This document shows positions 1-10,835 of a stretch of DNA of 64,000 nucleotides, piece by piece; position 1 is the first letter of the stretch, and every line of letters starts with the position of its first letter. The notes under the pieces are model-generated. The model worked only from the letters and a program-made list of their open reading frames with translations, ran no database searches and was not told the DNA's origin. The stretch comes from Stentor coeruleus (taxonomy: Eukaryota; Ciliophora; Heterotrichea; Heterotrichida; Stentoridae), in NCBI GenBank assembly GCA_001970955.1, contig MPUH01000068.1, positions 1-64,000 of the forward strand. The letters are read 5' to 3'. Position numbers and translations under genes: made by a program.

Positions 1-1184
1 ATATTTAGGTATACTTTACACAGATGGTATTCTATATATAGGTATGCTATATATTAAGGTATCCTTTACAAAGGTATTCTATATTCAGGTATCCTCTATA
101 TAGATGGTATTTTTTTACACAGGCATTCTCCATATAGATGGTATCTTCTACAAAGATTGTATTCTATATTCAGGTATTCTCTACACAGTGGGTATCTTCT
201 ACACAGGTATGATATATTAAGGTATTCTCTATGCAGGCTGTATGATATATTTAGGTATCATCTATACAGATTGTATATTATATTAAGGTATTCTCTATAT
301 AGATGGCATCTTCTATATAGGTATACTATATTCAGGTAACTTCTACACAGATTGTATGCTATATTCAGGTATTAATTAAATAGTGTGTATCTTCTATACA
401 GATTGTATGCTATATTCAGGTATTTTCTAAAAAGGTTTAAATACAAGTATCCATTATATAGAAAGTATCCTCTATATAGTTTGTATACTTTATGCAGGTA
501 GCCTTTAAATAGCATGTAACACACATACAGTTTGTATTTTATATATAGGTATGCTATATTCAGGTATCTTCTACAAAGGTATCATCTATACAGTTTGTAT
601 GTTATATTTAGGTATCATCTACATAGGTATTCTGTATTCAGGTATCCTCTACACAGATTGTATCTTATACTCAGGTATCCTCTATGCAGATTGTATTCTA
701 TATTCAGGTATTCTCTAGAAAGATAGTATCACTTACACAGGTATAATATATTCAGGTATCTTCTAAACAGAGAGTATCCTCTATGTAGGTATGATATATT
801 CAGGTATCCTCTACACAGAGAGTATTCTCTACATAGTGGGTATCCTCTACAAAGATTGTATTTTCTACACAGGTATTTTTTATTTAGGTATCTTCTACAC
901 AGCAAGTATTTTTTACATAGGTATATTACATTCAGGTATACTCTACACAGATGGTATCCTCTATATAGATGGTATCCTTTATACAGAATGTATCCTCTAC
1001 ACAGATTGTATTATATATTCAGGTATTTTCTATATAGTAAGTATCCTTTATATAGGTATGATATATTTAGGTATCCTTTATACAGAGAGTATCATCTATA
1101 CAGGTATGCTCTACATAGATTGTATGATATATTCAGGTATTATTTACATAGATAGTATGATATATTAAGGTAGCATTTATGCAG
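1..1184. repeat. Tandem array of 15-nt intron-like units
   Basis: About 70 units lie head to tail. Nearly all are exactly 15 nt; a few are 13-17 nt. Two flavours recur, GTATCCTCTACACAG and GTATGATATATTCAG, with many point variants. Almost every unit starts GTA, has A at position 10 and ends AG. These are the only positions shared by the six 15-nt introns placed in real genes of this window. Units abut directly or are separated by exactly 3 nt (ATG, ATT, TGG, AGA, TTT and others, including TAA). Because 15 and 3 are both multiples of three, long ORFs appear by chance in two frames, but none spans the array. The array runs off the left edge. It could be an ordinary minisatellite, a fossil of intron amplification or an RNA-processing substrate. 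Confidence 0.93.
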
Positions 1185-1210
1185 TAATAATATATGACAT
1201 CAATACGAAG

Positions 1211-1336
1211 ATGCCTGTGTGTTTCAGAATGGAAAAAGATAGTGAAGAAGCGAAAGGATGGATTTTACGGTATCCAGAGTGCAAATACATTTTCNTTTTA
1301 CGGTATCCAGAGTGCAAATACATTTTCAACGAATAA
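1211..1336 (+). CDS. Possible short terminal exon downstream of the array
   Basis: An ATG-started frame of 30 codons ends in TAA once the 33-nt artefact at 1295 is collapsed; the frame also survives with it in place. The peptide has ordinary coding composition (it contains SEEAKGWILRYPECKYIF) and is less AT-biased than the surrounding DNA. It could be the last exon of a gene that begins left of the window, with the array between its exons, or chance. No family is recognised. Confidence 0.25.
   Translation: MPVCFRMEKDSEEAKGWILRYPECKYIFXLRYPECKYIFNE
1263..1327. repeat. Scaffold join: 32-nt duplicate flanking one n (1295)
   Basis: Bases 1263-1294 recur as 1296-1327 on the other side of a single n. 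This is the pattern left when two overlapping contig ends are joined without merging. Collapsing it removes 33 nt. Confidence 0.9.
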
Positions 1337-1719
1337 ATTTAGAAGTTAGTTAGGTAATAGTTAGATAATAGATTCGACAAATAACTTTCTCCAGTTTAGG
1401 TAAATTTGAGTAGAGTTTTGTATGTATTTTCTTGGCTTCTGGGAGAGAATCTTCATATTTTTCTTCCTCTTTTATCTATTCAGCTAAGCAAGATTTTGGA
1501 ATTTTTGTTTTCGCAGAAAAGTTTCATTGATAGCCTAGAATTCTTAAAATCTCTTATAGTTCTTATTGATCTCATAGCTTTCCTTTTTGTGCAGATGATT
1601 TGATAAATTGGAATTTGGATTATTATATTAATAGGATAGTTATCCTAAAAATTTATAACTATAGAAAAAAATCAACAAAAGCTTTTAAAAAAGAAAAATT
1701 CCTACTCTATCACTAAAAC

Positions 1720-2118
1720 ATGGAAATACTTATAAATTGTGATGATTTTGCCAATAAGAACCATTACAAATTCCTTATAATAAGTGGTAAAGAGTCAGAT
1801 TTACAAGAAAAGCTTGCTCAATAAAAACTGAAAAAAATCTTCAGTAAACTTCCTATAAATAAAAATCCCAAGTGATTTTATCCTCAAAAAAACGTTAATA
1901 CTCAAGAAGAAAGTAAAGAAAAAGTTGAAAACAACATTGAGAACATAATTAATAACTTGTAAGAAATACAAGAAAAGACCCATGCAAGATGAGAAAAAAT
2001 CTCAAAGAAAACCTAAAGTTTTACAAAAAAATCTCAAGTTGTAGGTATAATAGAAAGTTCAGAAAAAATTGATATTGGGTATCGAAAAAATATGCAGAAA
2101 AAAGTATGGTAAATCGGT
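1720..2118 (+). pseudogene. Nonsense-riddled gene-like stretch
   Basis: From an ATG at 1720 one frame stays protein-like for about 130 codons. It is interrupted by in-frame stops at 1822 (TAA), 1873 (TGA), 1960 (TAA), 1990 (TGA) and 2014 (TAA), with no frame change needed. The first 34 codons read as a plausible folded-protein start (MEILINCDDFANKNHYKF...), and later parts are Lys/Glu/Asn-rich. No 15-16 nt GT-AG intron removes these stops. It may be a recently decayed host gene. A-rich non-coding DNA could look similar, so the call is weak. Confidence 0.33.
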
Positions 2119-2868
2119 AAATAAAATATTTTTTGAGTACTAAAGAACTAGAAATACTCTTTAAATAACCCCTAAACAATTATAAGCACACAACTATTTC
2201 TTTAAAAAAAAACTAAATAGTCACTAATAAAAGTAAAATCCTCCAATTTACAAATTTCTATTTAAGTAAAAATATGACAATTATTATAAAATACTTGAAG
2301 ATATAAAATCACTATCCTCATCTATATCACCAAAGCCTGAAACTTTATATTTTATAGTTTTCACTAAGATACTAAGAAAAAAATGCATATAAATGTTTAT
2401 TTTCCACATTTTCAAACAAAAATACATTTAACACTCTATCTTTATACTATACTAAAATATTTTATATCCTTTTATTATATTACTTCACATTATCCAAAAA
2501 TTCATATCTAAATTTTTACATTTTTTCAAAATCTCTTTACAGCATTTTCCCAAAGTAATAAAATCACAGCTAAATTCCAAACAATCAAAATCCCAAACAA
2601 ATAAACCAAAAGAACTTATAAAATACTCAATAATTCTTAAATCCTTTAAAGAATTTAAAATAGCCTCAATCAATTTTTTTCCGAACCAATCCTCGGTAAA
2701 ATACATAATCCATTTTCACCATAAAAAAGGTTTTTGCAAGAATCATAATAATTTTCTAATATAAAATCTACCCAATTTCTTATCCTTTACATGCCAGATT
2801 TGCTAAAAGGAAAAAAAATCCTACAACTTAGTTCTTTATTAGTTCAAAAGATTATAATAATTAAATAA
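2119..2868. other. Intergenic, promoter-side of the USP gene
   Basis: No convincing gene. From about 2200 the plus strand is C-rich and almost free of G, the composition seen before most plus-strand genes here. A 73-codon minus-strand ORF (2485-2706) lies inside this skewed DNA and ends in TGA, which no real gene of the window uses. Confidence 0.6.
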
Positions 2869-4403
2869 ATGTTGAGTTGGCTTCATAAAAGTCTATTAGA
2901 CAACTCGAAACTTAAACTTAAAATTGACATAGCTTTACCATCCTCTGTCTCATCGCTATGTGATAGTTCAATTCAAGAAATAGAAATACTCAAAAATCTT
3001 CTATCCAAAACTGATACAAGTGTGGTTATTGTTGAAGCTGGATGGTATTTAGAACTAGAAAATTATATGCAAGGTGGAGTTAAACCTAAGGTTATGCAAG
3101 CAAATAAGCTCCTAACAAAAAATAAAAAACTTAGGAAAAACTTGAAAGTAGGGGAGGATTACTGTTTTTTATATCAAAGTGTTTGGGAAAAAGTTAAAAC
3201 CCTAGAAGATGAGACAATAACCCTTGACATAAACAACAAACTCCGTAAACTTAAATACATCGACCTCGCTAAAGAATCAGCTGAAAGACTACTTCAAGAC
3301 CAATTAACAGCACGAATTGACCCTACAGATCTCCATCTTCCTAATGTTATACCAAGAAACGAAGCTCAATCAATAGATATCTCACCTAGGGAAGATGATG
3401 ATTTAAAAAACTCAATAAGTACAAATTTTTCATCGATAACACATACTGATTCTGATGGTTCAAACTTATCAACATCATTACGTTTACAAAGAGGTAGAGT
3501 GGGCTTAGAAAACCCAGGCCTATTTTGTTATCTGAATTCAGGTATTCAATGTTTATTAAGTATTAATCCTTTCGTTGAATGTATGGTAAAATTGCAATAT
3601 ACAGGAATCCTTGATACTAAAGAAACATCTTTACTTATATCCAAACTAGTACAAACAGTATTTTCTATGAGATCAGGGATNATACTAAAGAAACATCTTT
3701 ACTTATATCCAAACTAGTACAAACAGTATTTTCTATGAGATCAGGGATTGTAAAACCTTCACCTTTATGGAAATATATTGTAAGATATTTTCCTTCTAAT
3801 AAACAACATGATATGCCTGAACTTGTAAGGTTTATTATTAATCAGATTGAAAGCGAACTTGGTGAAGGAAATCATATACAAAAATGTGTTTTAAATGGTG
3901 TTTTATGTAGTAATGTACAATGTACGAAATGTATGAACTCCTCATCGAAACATGAACCTTTTATTGACTTACAGATTGAGCTTAGTGAAAGTATTGATAA
4001 AAGCATACAGTTATTTACTCAAGAAGAAATCTTAAGCAATGGGTATTATTGTAACAACTGCAAATCACATACACAAGCGATTAAGTCTTTAAGTATTTCT
4101 ACATCACCTAATTTCCTTATGCTTCAACTGAAAAGATTTAGACAACTACCGTATCCACACAAACTATCTTCGTATGCCAAATACAAACGTAAAATGGGAG
4201 TAAAAACAATGTCAGGACAGTCTAATTATGAACTCCTTGCAGTTGGGGTGCATATTGGGTCTATAAATTCTGGTCATTATGTCGCATATGCTAAAAGATC
4301 TAAAAATTGGTACTGCTTTGATGATTCTCTATGTACAAAAGCCCCATTGAAAAGTGTTTTAAGTCAGCATGCATATATGCTAGTTTATAAATTAATTAAT
4401 TAA
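2869..4403 (+). CDS. Ubiquitin-specific protease (DUSP-USP)
   Basis: A cysteine deubiquitinase that removes ubiquitin from proteins in cytosol or nucleus. Collapsing the 68-nt join artefact at 3681 gives one ORF of 488 aa ending in TAA. Residues about 50-115 resemble a DUSP domain (GWYLELENYMQGG, then VGEDYCFLYQSVWEKV). The Cys box is near residue 220 (GLENPGLFCYLNSGIQC), the His box near 445 (NSGHYVAYAKRSKNWYCFDD), and two zinc-knuckle Cys pairs sit between them (CSNVQCTKC, CNNC). The Cys box is unusual: families normally have GNTC before Tyr, here it is GLFC, though the nucleophile and following Asn are kept. It is shorter than most DUSP-USPs. The start is the first ATG after G-poor upstream DNA. 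Confidence 0.88.
3614..3748. repeat. Scaffold join inside the USP gene (n at 3681)
   Basis: Bases 3614-3680 are repeated as 3682-3748 around one n. Left in place, the insertion of 68 nt shifts the frame and splits the gene in two; removed, the ORF is continuous. Confidence 0.95.
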
Positions 4404-4442
4404 TAAACTGTACAGTCTGTTTTTATTTATAGTTATTAAATT

Positions 4443-5135
4443 TTAACTGTAATCAGAATCATTATCATATTGAAACCCACAAATACAATCATTTGTTTGT
4501 GTATCACTTTCTTTACACTGTTTTTTTGGAATTGAAGTTTTTCCTTGATCTGTTTTTAAGAATTGTCTTGAGTTCCAATTTTTTATTATGTTTTGTTTAA
4601 GTTTTGAGTTTCTTACTGATGGTTTATTAAATGCAGATCCATTTTGATTGACTATGTTTTGTTTGCTTGAATAATCACAACTTTTGTTTATGTTTCTAGA
4701 GTAATCTTGAGAGTAATTTTGGTCTTTTCTATTTATAAAGTATGATGATGTTGGGTGTAAGTCACTAAGGCGTTTTTTATGTTCAATTTCTTGATATGGA
4801 GGCTCGAGATATTTAGTGTAAAGAAGATGTTCGAGTTTTATGGATGTTGTACAATTATCAGTTATACGAGGACTTTATATGAATTACTCTGGGCTTTTTG
4901 AAAGAGTTGGAAGTGGTGTTGTGGTTTTAGTCTTGAAGCTTTTCGGTTTTTGCTTTAGGCTTGTGACTACAGGAGGAACCATGCTTGGAAAAACTCCAGT
5001 CCGAAGAGGAACCCCAGGACTTACAGCTTTAAGAACTTTGTTTCTGAATATAATATTCTTATAAGCAGTGTGCTTTTTAAACAAACTTGAATCTTGATAC
5101 TTGCCAATCATAAGGTTTTCTCCTGTTGATTTCAT
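4443..5135 (-). CDS. Unknown protein, two exons
   Basis: The gene is visible only after removing a 15-nt intron at 4873-4887. Exon 1 runs from ATG at 5135 and reads ...LSKSP before the splice. Exon 2 continues to TAA at 4443-4445. The product is 225 aa, polar, rich in Lys, Asn, Ser and Gln, with Cys mainly near the C-terminus (CKESDTQTNDCICGF). No domain is recognised; it looks largely disordered. It is divergent from the debranching-enzyme gene with only 82 bp between start codons, so the two probably share a promoter region, and it converges on the USP gene 39 bp away. Confidence 0.8.
4873..4887 (-). other. 15-nt intron
   Basis: On the minus strand it reads GTAATTCATATAAAG, with GTA start, A at position 10 and AG end. 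It contains the in-frame TAA that otherwise ends exon 1. Removal keeps the frame. Confidence 0.88.
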
Positions 5136-5217
5136 ATTTTACTATCAACAGTTTTGATTAGAGAATAATCTTAGTTATACGATTTACGATTATTTTTTAT
5201 GATAAATAAAGTTAATA

Positions 5218-8200
5218 ATGGCTGCAGTTTGCTGGATAGATAACTTCGGTAAGTTAAACCAATATTTACATCCAGGAGAAGTTTATATGATAAACGCGAA
5301 AACATATTTGACATTCTGTATTCCATCTCAGTTTCCAATAGCAAAAACAGCAAATCTTAATATTGTTTCTGTGAATATAGAAAAAATACCATTTAAAACC
5401 ACATATAAAGGTTATCATAAAGCATCTTGTATGCCAATATCAGGAGGGAAATTAAAATATTTTATCGACTATATCGATGATATAACAAAAACCACAAAAA
5501 CTACAGAAATTCATGAAATCCTAATCCAGCCGATTATCGAAATAAAAGGCTCAGAGATTGATTATCAAGAAATTTGCCTTCAAACAAACCTTTCTCGATG
5601 TTTGGGGCCTTTAAAAAACTGGAAAGACAGTTTGCTTAGTCAAATTGCTTTAGGGTTTAATTTTTTCCATATAACACCAGTGCAAAGTTTAGGAATATAT
5701 GGGAATTTGTATTCTATTGGGGACTATTTAACTTTAAATTCTGAATTTTTCCCTAAGGATGTTCATGAAGAAGATAAATTTGATTTGATGAAAAATTTTG
5801 TTATGGAAATTGATAGATGTGGTGCAGGGATAATTATTGATATTGTATTAAGTCACTGTTCGTCAGTAAACCCAATTTTTTCTATGAATTCAAATGCTGC
5901 GTATACATTAAAAAATACTCCACATCTTAATGTAGCGTATGAACTTGATAAAACCCTTCAGGAGTTATCTACAGAAATACATGACAAAAGGTTTATGTTT
6001 CAATGTGGTAATCGTATTGAAAAAAATAATGATTTGAGCTACATAATGACAATAATCAGAGATAAAATAAAAAACTTACGACTTGGTGAGTATTTTCTTA
6101 TGGATACAAACAAAGTTATCACAAGTTTTTCATTAGCAGAAACATCATCTTGTTCACTTACAGAAGAAAAACTGAAATATTATAAGTCACTTATTGGAAA
6201 AATAGGAATAAAATGCTTACTAAAAAAGTATTTTATTAAAAATTTAGGCTTTAACCGCTTTGGAGTCAAGCTTCGAAATGAAGAAATCTGGGCTTTATAT
6301 AAATCTTTAGGTATGACTCGTGATAGAATATTAAGTGAAATTATAAAAGAAGTCCACAGTTTAAACACACATTTTGAAACAAAATTCTCAAGATTCTTTC
6401 AAATCATACTACAAAACATAGAATCTGAGATAAAATATCAAAAACTTGAACTTAAGGTTTTTGAAATCACCCCAAATCAACCTTTAGTCAAACCATACTT
6501 CAAATATTTACCTAATGGAGAAATAGGTTTATTAAACGGGTTTATAATAAACAAAAAAAATATTAAAAGAGATATAAGCGAAAAATGGGAGTATTTAAAA
6601 AGAAATGTCATATGTTGGGAAGATTGTGTAAAGCTGAGATATGGGAAAAATCGTGAAGAATGTGTTGAGTTGTGGGATACTATAGAAAAATACGTGGTGG
6701 AAATGGCGAAAATTTTTAACTTTTTCATACAAAAAATTGTCTTTTTTTTTAATGTTTCATATAAAAGTTAAAGGGTTTCGAATTGACAACTGCCATGGGA
6801 CTTTTATTGGAGCGACAAAATATTTCACAGAAAAATCTCGTGAAGTCAACCCAAACCTTATTGTAGCAGCTGAACTATTCACTGACAACTCACAACTTGA
6901 CACAGAATTCGTTCAGGAAATTGGCATAAACCTTCTTATAAAAGAGTCCCTAAACTACAAATCCCCAAACAGTTTTTCTAATTTCCTAATCAATTCTATC
7001 CTGAAACACACTGGAATTATTAGAAAAATCCCTGAAATTCTTTATGATTTTACACATAAAAACCTAACATTAACTCAATGTAGGACAACTGAAGATTATT
7101 TAAGCAATATGATCTTAACAGCTATATTTAAAGGTCCAATAGCATCAACAAGAGGATATGAAGAAGTTATCCCAATACAATTAAGTGTAATTGATGAAAA
7201 AAGAGTATATAAAATTTATAGTGAAAAACTTGATGATATAAACTGTATTCCTGCTTTAGGAACTAGTGAAAATACTATAAAAGTCTATATGGAGTATTAC
7301 GGGAATTATGAAAATGTTGAGATTAAAGGTGACTGGGATTACTGGGAAAAATCAATTAAATTTCTTAAAAGAGATGATAAATTTATAGCAAATCTTTTGT
7401 TCCCAAAAATACTGAGGGGGAAGGAATATGGGTTTAAGTATATATTAAACAATAATGAGTGGATGTGTGATAAACGTTTTAGACATTATCAAACTTGGGA
7501 TGAGTATTGGAATAATCTATTATATGTAGAAGAAAATATACCAAGTTTAAGTGATTCTAATGACTTAAGAGAATTTCGTAAAGCAATAAATATAATGCAT
7601 CGTGTTTTATATAGAGAACAATATACAGACATATCAAGTTACTGTTATGACAATAATATTCTAAGATTAACATTAAAAAACCCTAAAACACAAAACAGTT
7701 ATACTCTTCTTACACGTATTGCTTATACTACAGGATCAGGGGTGAATTTTAATTTAAAAGTTGATGGGATTATTGAAAGTCATCCTTTAGTTGGGTCGAT
7801 TATATGCACTTCATCATTTATTGATAACACTAAAGAAATCCATGGTATTCCTATAAAAGTACAAAGCTGTAACACCCAAACTGTTTTCAATATACAAAAA
7901 TCTCAAGATACCGATATTATAAACTTATACAATATTCCTCCTGGATTTATAATTCTACTAAAAATCCTTCCACAAAACCAAAACCAACTTACACAAATAC
8001 TAGAAAAACTTGAAAACCTTGATATTTCTACAACCTGCAAACGTTTCTTTGAAGGATTTGAACTTGTTGATATCAATCTAGCAGTTTGGAGAACTTCTGA
8101 TGAAGAAAATTATAACAAAATGGATTTATATAAATTCCCAGGGTTTGATAATCTAAAATATGCTGGAATTGGAGGTTTAGCTATAGTTGCTAAGGATTAT

Positions 8201-9535
8201 AATAATTTGTCAATAGATCATCCGATTTATACAAATTTATTACAAGGGAATTGGTATTTAGATTTTCAAGTATCAAGAATTAAAGATATTGATTGCAATG
8301 TTTTTTATTATTATGTTAATGCTACTTTATCTTTAATTAAAGAACTTAGTCGACCTCAGATTGCTGAGTTTTCAGTGAAGTTTTTTTGCAAACTATTTAG
8401 AGCTATTAAAAATTATACGGTAAAACATTTAATGAAATGTGAAAGTTTTAGTAAAACTTTTGTTTTTTATGCGACACAAATATTCTCATCATATGATTAT
8501 ACGCGTTTGTGTAGGTTAGAAAGGAATATAGGGAAAGAGGATTACTTTTTTGAGAATTTTTGGTCGATTGATTTACTGATTTCTATGAATTTGCTTGGGA
8601 AATGCGAGGAGGTTTTGGTTGGTTTTGCTTTTGGTGTGAAAATTACTAGGAATAAAAATGTGAATTACGGGAATTGTCTTGGATTTTTAAATGCGGTTAG
8701 GGTATATTTAAAAGAAGTGCATCCAAAAGTGACTGTTTTGGATATTCGGATAGGACTTGTATTTTTTAAGGATATTGTTTATGATATTTTTGATAATATT
8801 GCTAAGAATATACTTGATATTGAATCAGGGCTTATTCTTGTACCTCCAAACCAAACATGGATGAACAGCGAGTGTCGTCAAGGTGCTCCAATAGAAATCA
8901 CTGCTTATTTATATAGAATTTTAGAATTTTTTTCAGAACTTGACGATTTCCCACAATGTTTTTATCTTCCAACAGGCACTTTAACTTTAAAAACTTGGCG
9001 AGACTTAATAAAAAACTCATTCGAAGATCTTTATTGGATTCCAACAAACAGAAATTCTATATATATAAGATCTGAACTTGTTAAAATTTGTGGGATTTAT
9101 AAAGATACTATTGGAAGCCAAAAAGAACAAGAAGAGTATCAATGTAGACCTAATATTTATATAGCAATGACTATTGCCCCTGATCTTTTTAAAGCTGATT
9201 TAGCTAAAAAATGCTTAAAAAACACTAAAAAATTTTTAGTCAATGATTTAGAATTCACTATAAAAACTTTAGGTGTTGATGACTTGGAATACTCTAAAAA
9301 TAAAGAGTTTAAAGGTGATGAGCATATTTGGCTTTATGCTTGGTATTTAGGAGCTGCTTTGAGATTTGAAGAAGAAACAATGGAAAAAGTTTGGGAGTTT
9401 TTATGTTATATTAAAAATTGTATGAAAAACAAATGGTATTGCGTTCCGGAAAAATCTGATTCCGGTCAACCATCTGGACTTGGGTATTTGTCTGTTTTCC
9501 AAGGGTTTAAACTGATGACTAGACTAGTTGTTTAA
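5218..9535 (+). CDS. AGL: Glycogen debranching enzyme with embedded CBM48
   Basis: A bifunctional enzyme of glycogen breakdown: it moves oligoglucan branches (4-alpha-glucanotransferase) and hydrolyses the remaining alpha-1,6 glucose. The N-terminal half carries the eukaryotic GDE pattern (SRCLGPLKNWKDSL; SHCSSVNP; NTPHLNVAYELD). The transferase site follows as GFRIDNCHGT (nucleophile Asp) and IVAAELFT (acid Glu). Bases about 7265-7535 encode a CBM48/AMPK-type glycogen-binding domain (IKGDWDYWEKS ... GFKYILNNNEWMCD). The C-terminal glucosidase part includes GAPIEITAYLY. About 1,430 aa, close to animal AGL. The frame changes once between 6720 and 6773, just before the catalytic Asp. No clean 15/16-nt intron fits; a poly-T run there suggests a miscounted base, possibly with an intron or small duplication. 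Confidence 0.9.
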
Positions 9536-9689
9536 AATATAAAAAAATGGTTTGGAGTTAGTGATAATAATTTTTATGGTATGGGAATAGAAAATTTAAG
9601 ACTGAAATAATTTAATGTAGAAATTTGGATTTGTTTGATTAATTATTAGTATGGAAATTTTTAATCCTAATATTATGCTTTCGTTATAA

Positions 9690-10835
9690 ATGTCAAGGCA
9701 GAACTCTTTATTAAAATCTTCAAGTGGACCGAATTTAAACAATAAAGAAAAGATAAAGCAGAGCCTTTTATTACAATCCTCAAGTGGATCGAATTTAAAC
9801 AGCAAAGAAAAGGTAAAGCAGAACTCACCTAAATTAAAATCAAGCGCAGCTTCGATAATATCATTCGCTAACACTATAAGTGTAAATTCTAAATAGAAAA
9901 TGCAAGAAACTCATAAAGCTAAAAAAGCAGCAGCTGACAAGTATTCAATAAGCTGTTTTACAGAAGCTGGAGTATTTTTTATACAGAAACCTTCAAACTT
10001 TAACGAGCGCATAAGAATACTAAAGGAAGATGATAAAACTAAGCATCTCATATTCACTATAGAAAAAAAGGATTCAGAAATTAAAGAAGCTAATAAAAAA
10101 ATTCAAGAAATCATAAAAAAGAATTCAGAACAGCAAACTAAAATTAAGGAAGCATACGCAGAAATAGAAAAAGTAAAAAACGATGCGGGTATAAAAATTA
10201 TGAAAGGACAAAGCAAACAAAGGGAAGAAATTATAGGACTAAAAAATGAAAATGAGATGCTCAAGAAAACCCTAAATCTATGCACAGATATTAAAAATAA
10301 AAACAAAGAAAAAGTTAAAAACCTTAAAGAAGAAAAAGAAAAAATCAACCAAAAGTTTGAAGAAGAAAAATCTAAAACCAAGAAACTTGAGGACAAGATA
10401 GAAAAATTAAAAAAAAAAATCAATGAATCAAATGAAATTATTAAGAAAAACAAGGAAGAAATGTCAGAATTATGTAATACTATAGATGAAAAAAAAGAAA
10501 AAATTGAAAAACTTAATAAAACAATACAAGAACAAAAAAATTTGATGATTGATGCTGATAAAAATTTACATAAGCTTGATACTGAAAATAAAAAATACAA
10601 AGAGATTATAGAACAAGGTGAAAAACAGAGAAATCAAGATGAAATAAAAATTAATAGTTTGACGAATGAACTTAGCAATTACAAAAAATATTTTAGTTGC
10701 AATACTTCTCCAGTTAATGTTATGAATACTGAAGATACTGAAAATTCTATGAGTAGAAGCAGACGTGAACCAACTCCCATAAATAGAAGAGTCAGAGGGC
10801 AATCAAGAGATGTGAAAAAAACGCAAAAAAAGTAA
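9690..10835 (+). CDS. Coiled-coil protein with a duplicated N-terminal motif
   Basis: Two exons joined by a 15-nt intron (9882-9896) give 376 aa ending in TAA. The N-terminus holds two 20-residue repeats (SSSGPNLNNKEKIKQ and SSSGSNLNSKEKVKQ), encoded by an exact 60-nt period (for example 9721 and 9781). Residues about 110-340 are a long Lys/Glu coiled coil. The C-terminus is basic and Ser/Arg-rich (SRSRREPTPINRR). Probably cytoskeletal or scaffold; no family is recognised. The short exon 1 would be missed without the intron. Confidence 0.82.
9882..9896 (+). other. 15-nt intron
   Basis: GTAAATTCTAAATAG, with A at position 10. It carries the in-frame stop that separates the two ORFs; removal joins AGT to AAA ATG in frame. 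Confidence 0.88.

Noticed and set aside
1-20. Telomere at the left edge
   Set aside because: No C/A-rich telomeric repeat; the array runs off the edge instead.
157-1168. Overlapping ORFs of 60-125 codons inside the array
   Set aside because: They follow from units of 15 and 18 nt. Two frames are open at once, none spans the array, and the peptides are low-complexity (Tyr, Leu, Arg, Ile).
1-1184. CRISPR array
   Set aside because: There are no alternating constant repeats and unique spacers; spacers are 0 or 3 nt and the host is eukaryotic.
1406-1603. 65-codon hydrophobic plus-strand ORF
   Set aside because: Low-complexity Leu/Ile/Phe composition, no homology recognised and no gene-like flanking skew.
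2485-2706. 73-codon minus-strand ORF
   Set aside because: It lies wholly inside C-rich, G-poor promoter-type DNA, which reads as apparently ordered peptide on the other strand, and it ends in TGA, unused by real genes here.
4840-5064. 74-codon plus-strand ORF
   Set aside because: Antisense to exon 1 of the spliced gene at 4443-5135, which explains the region better.
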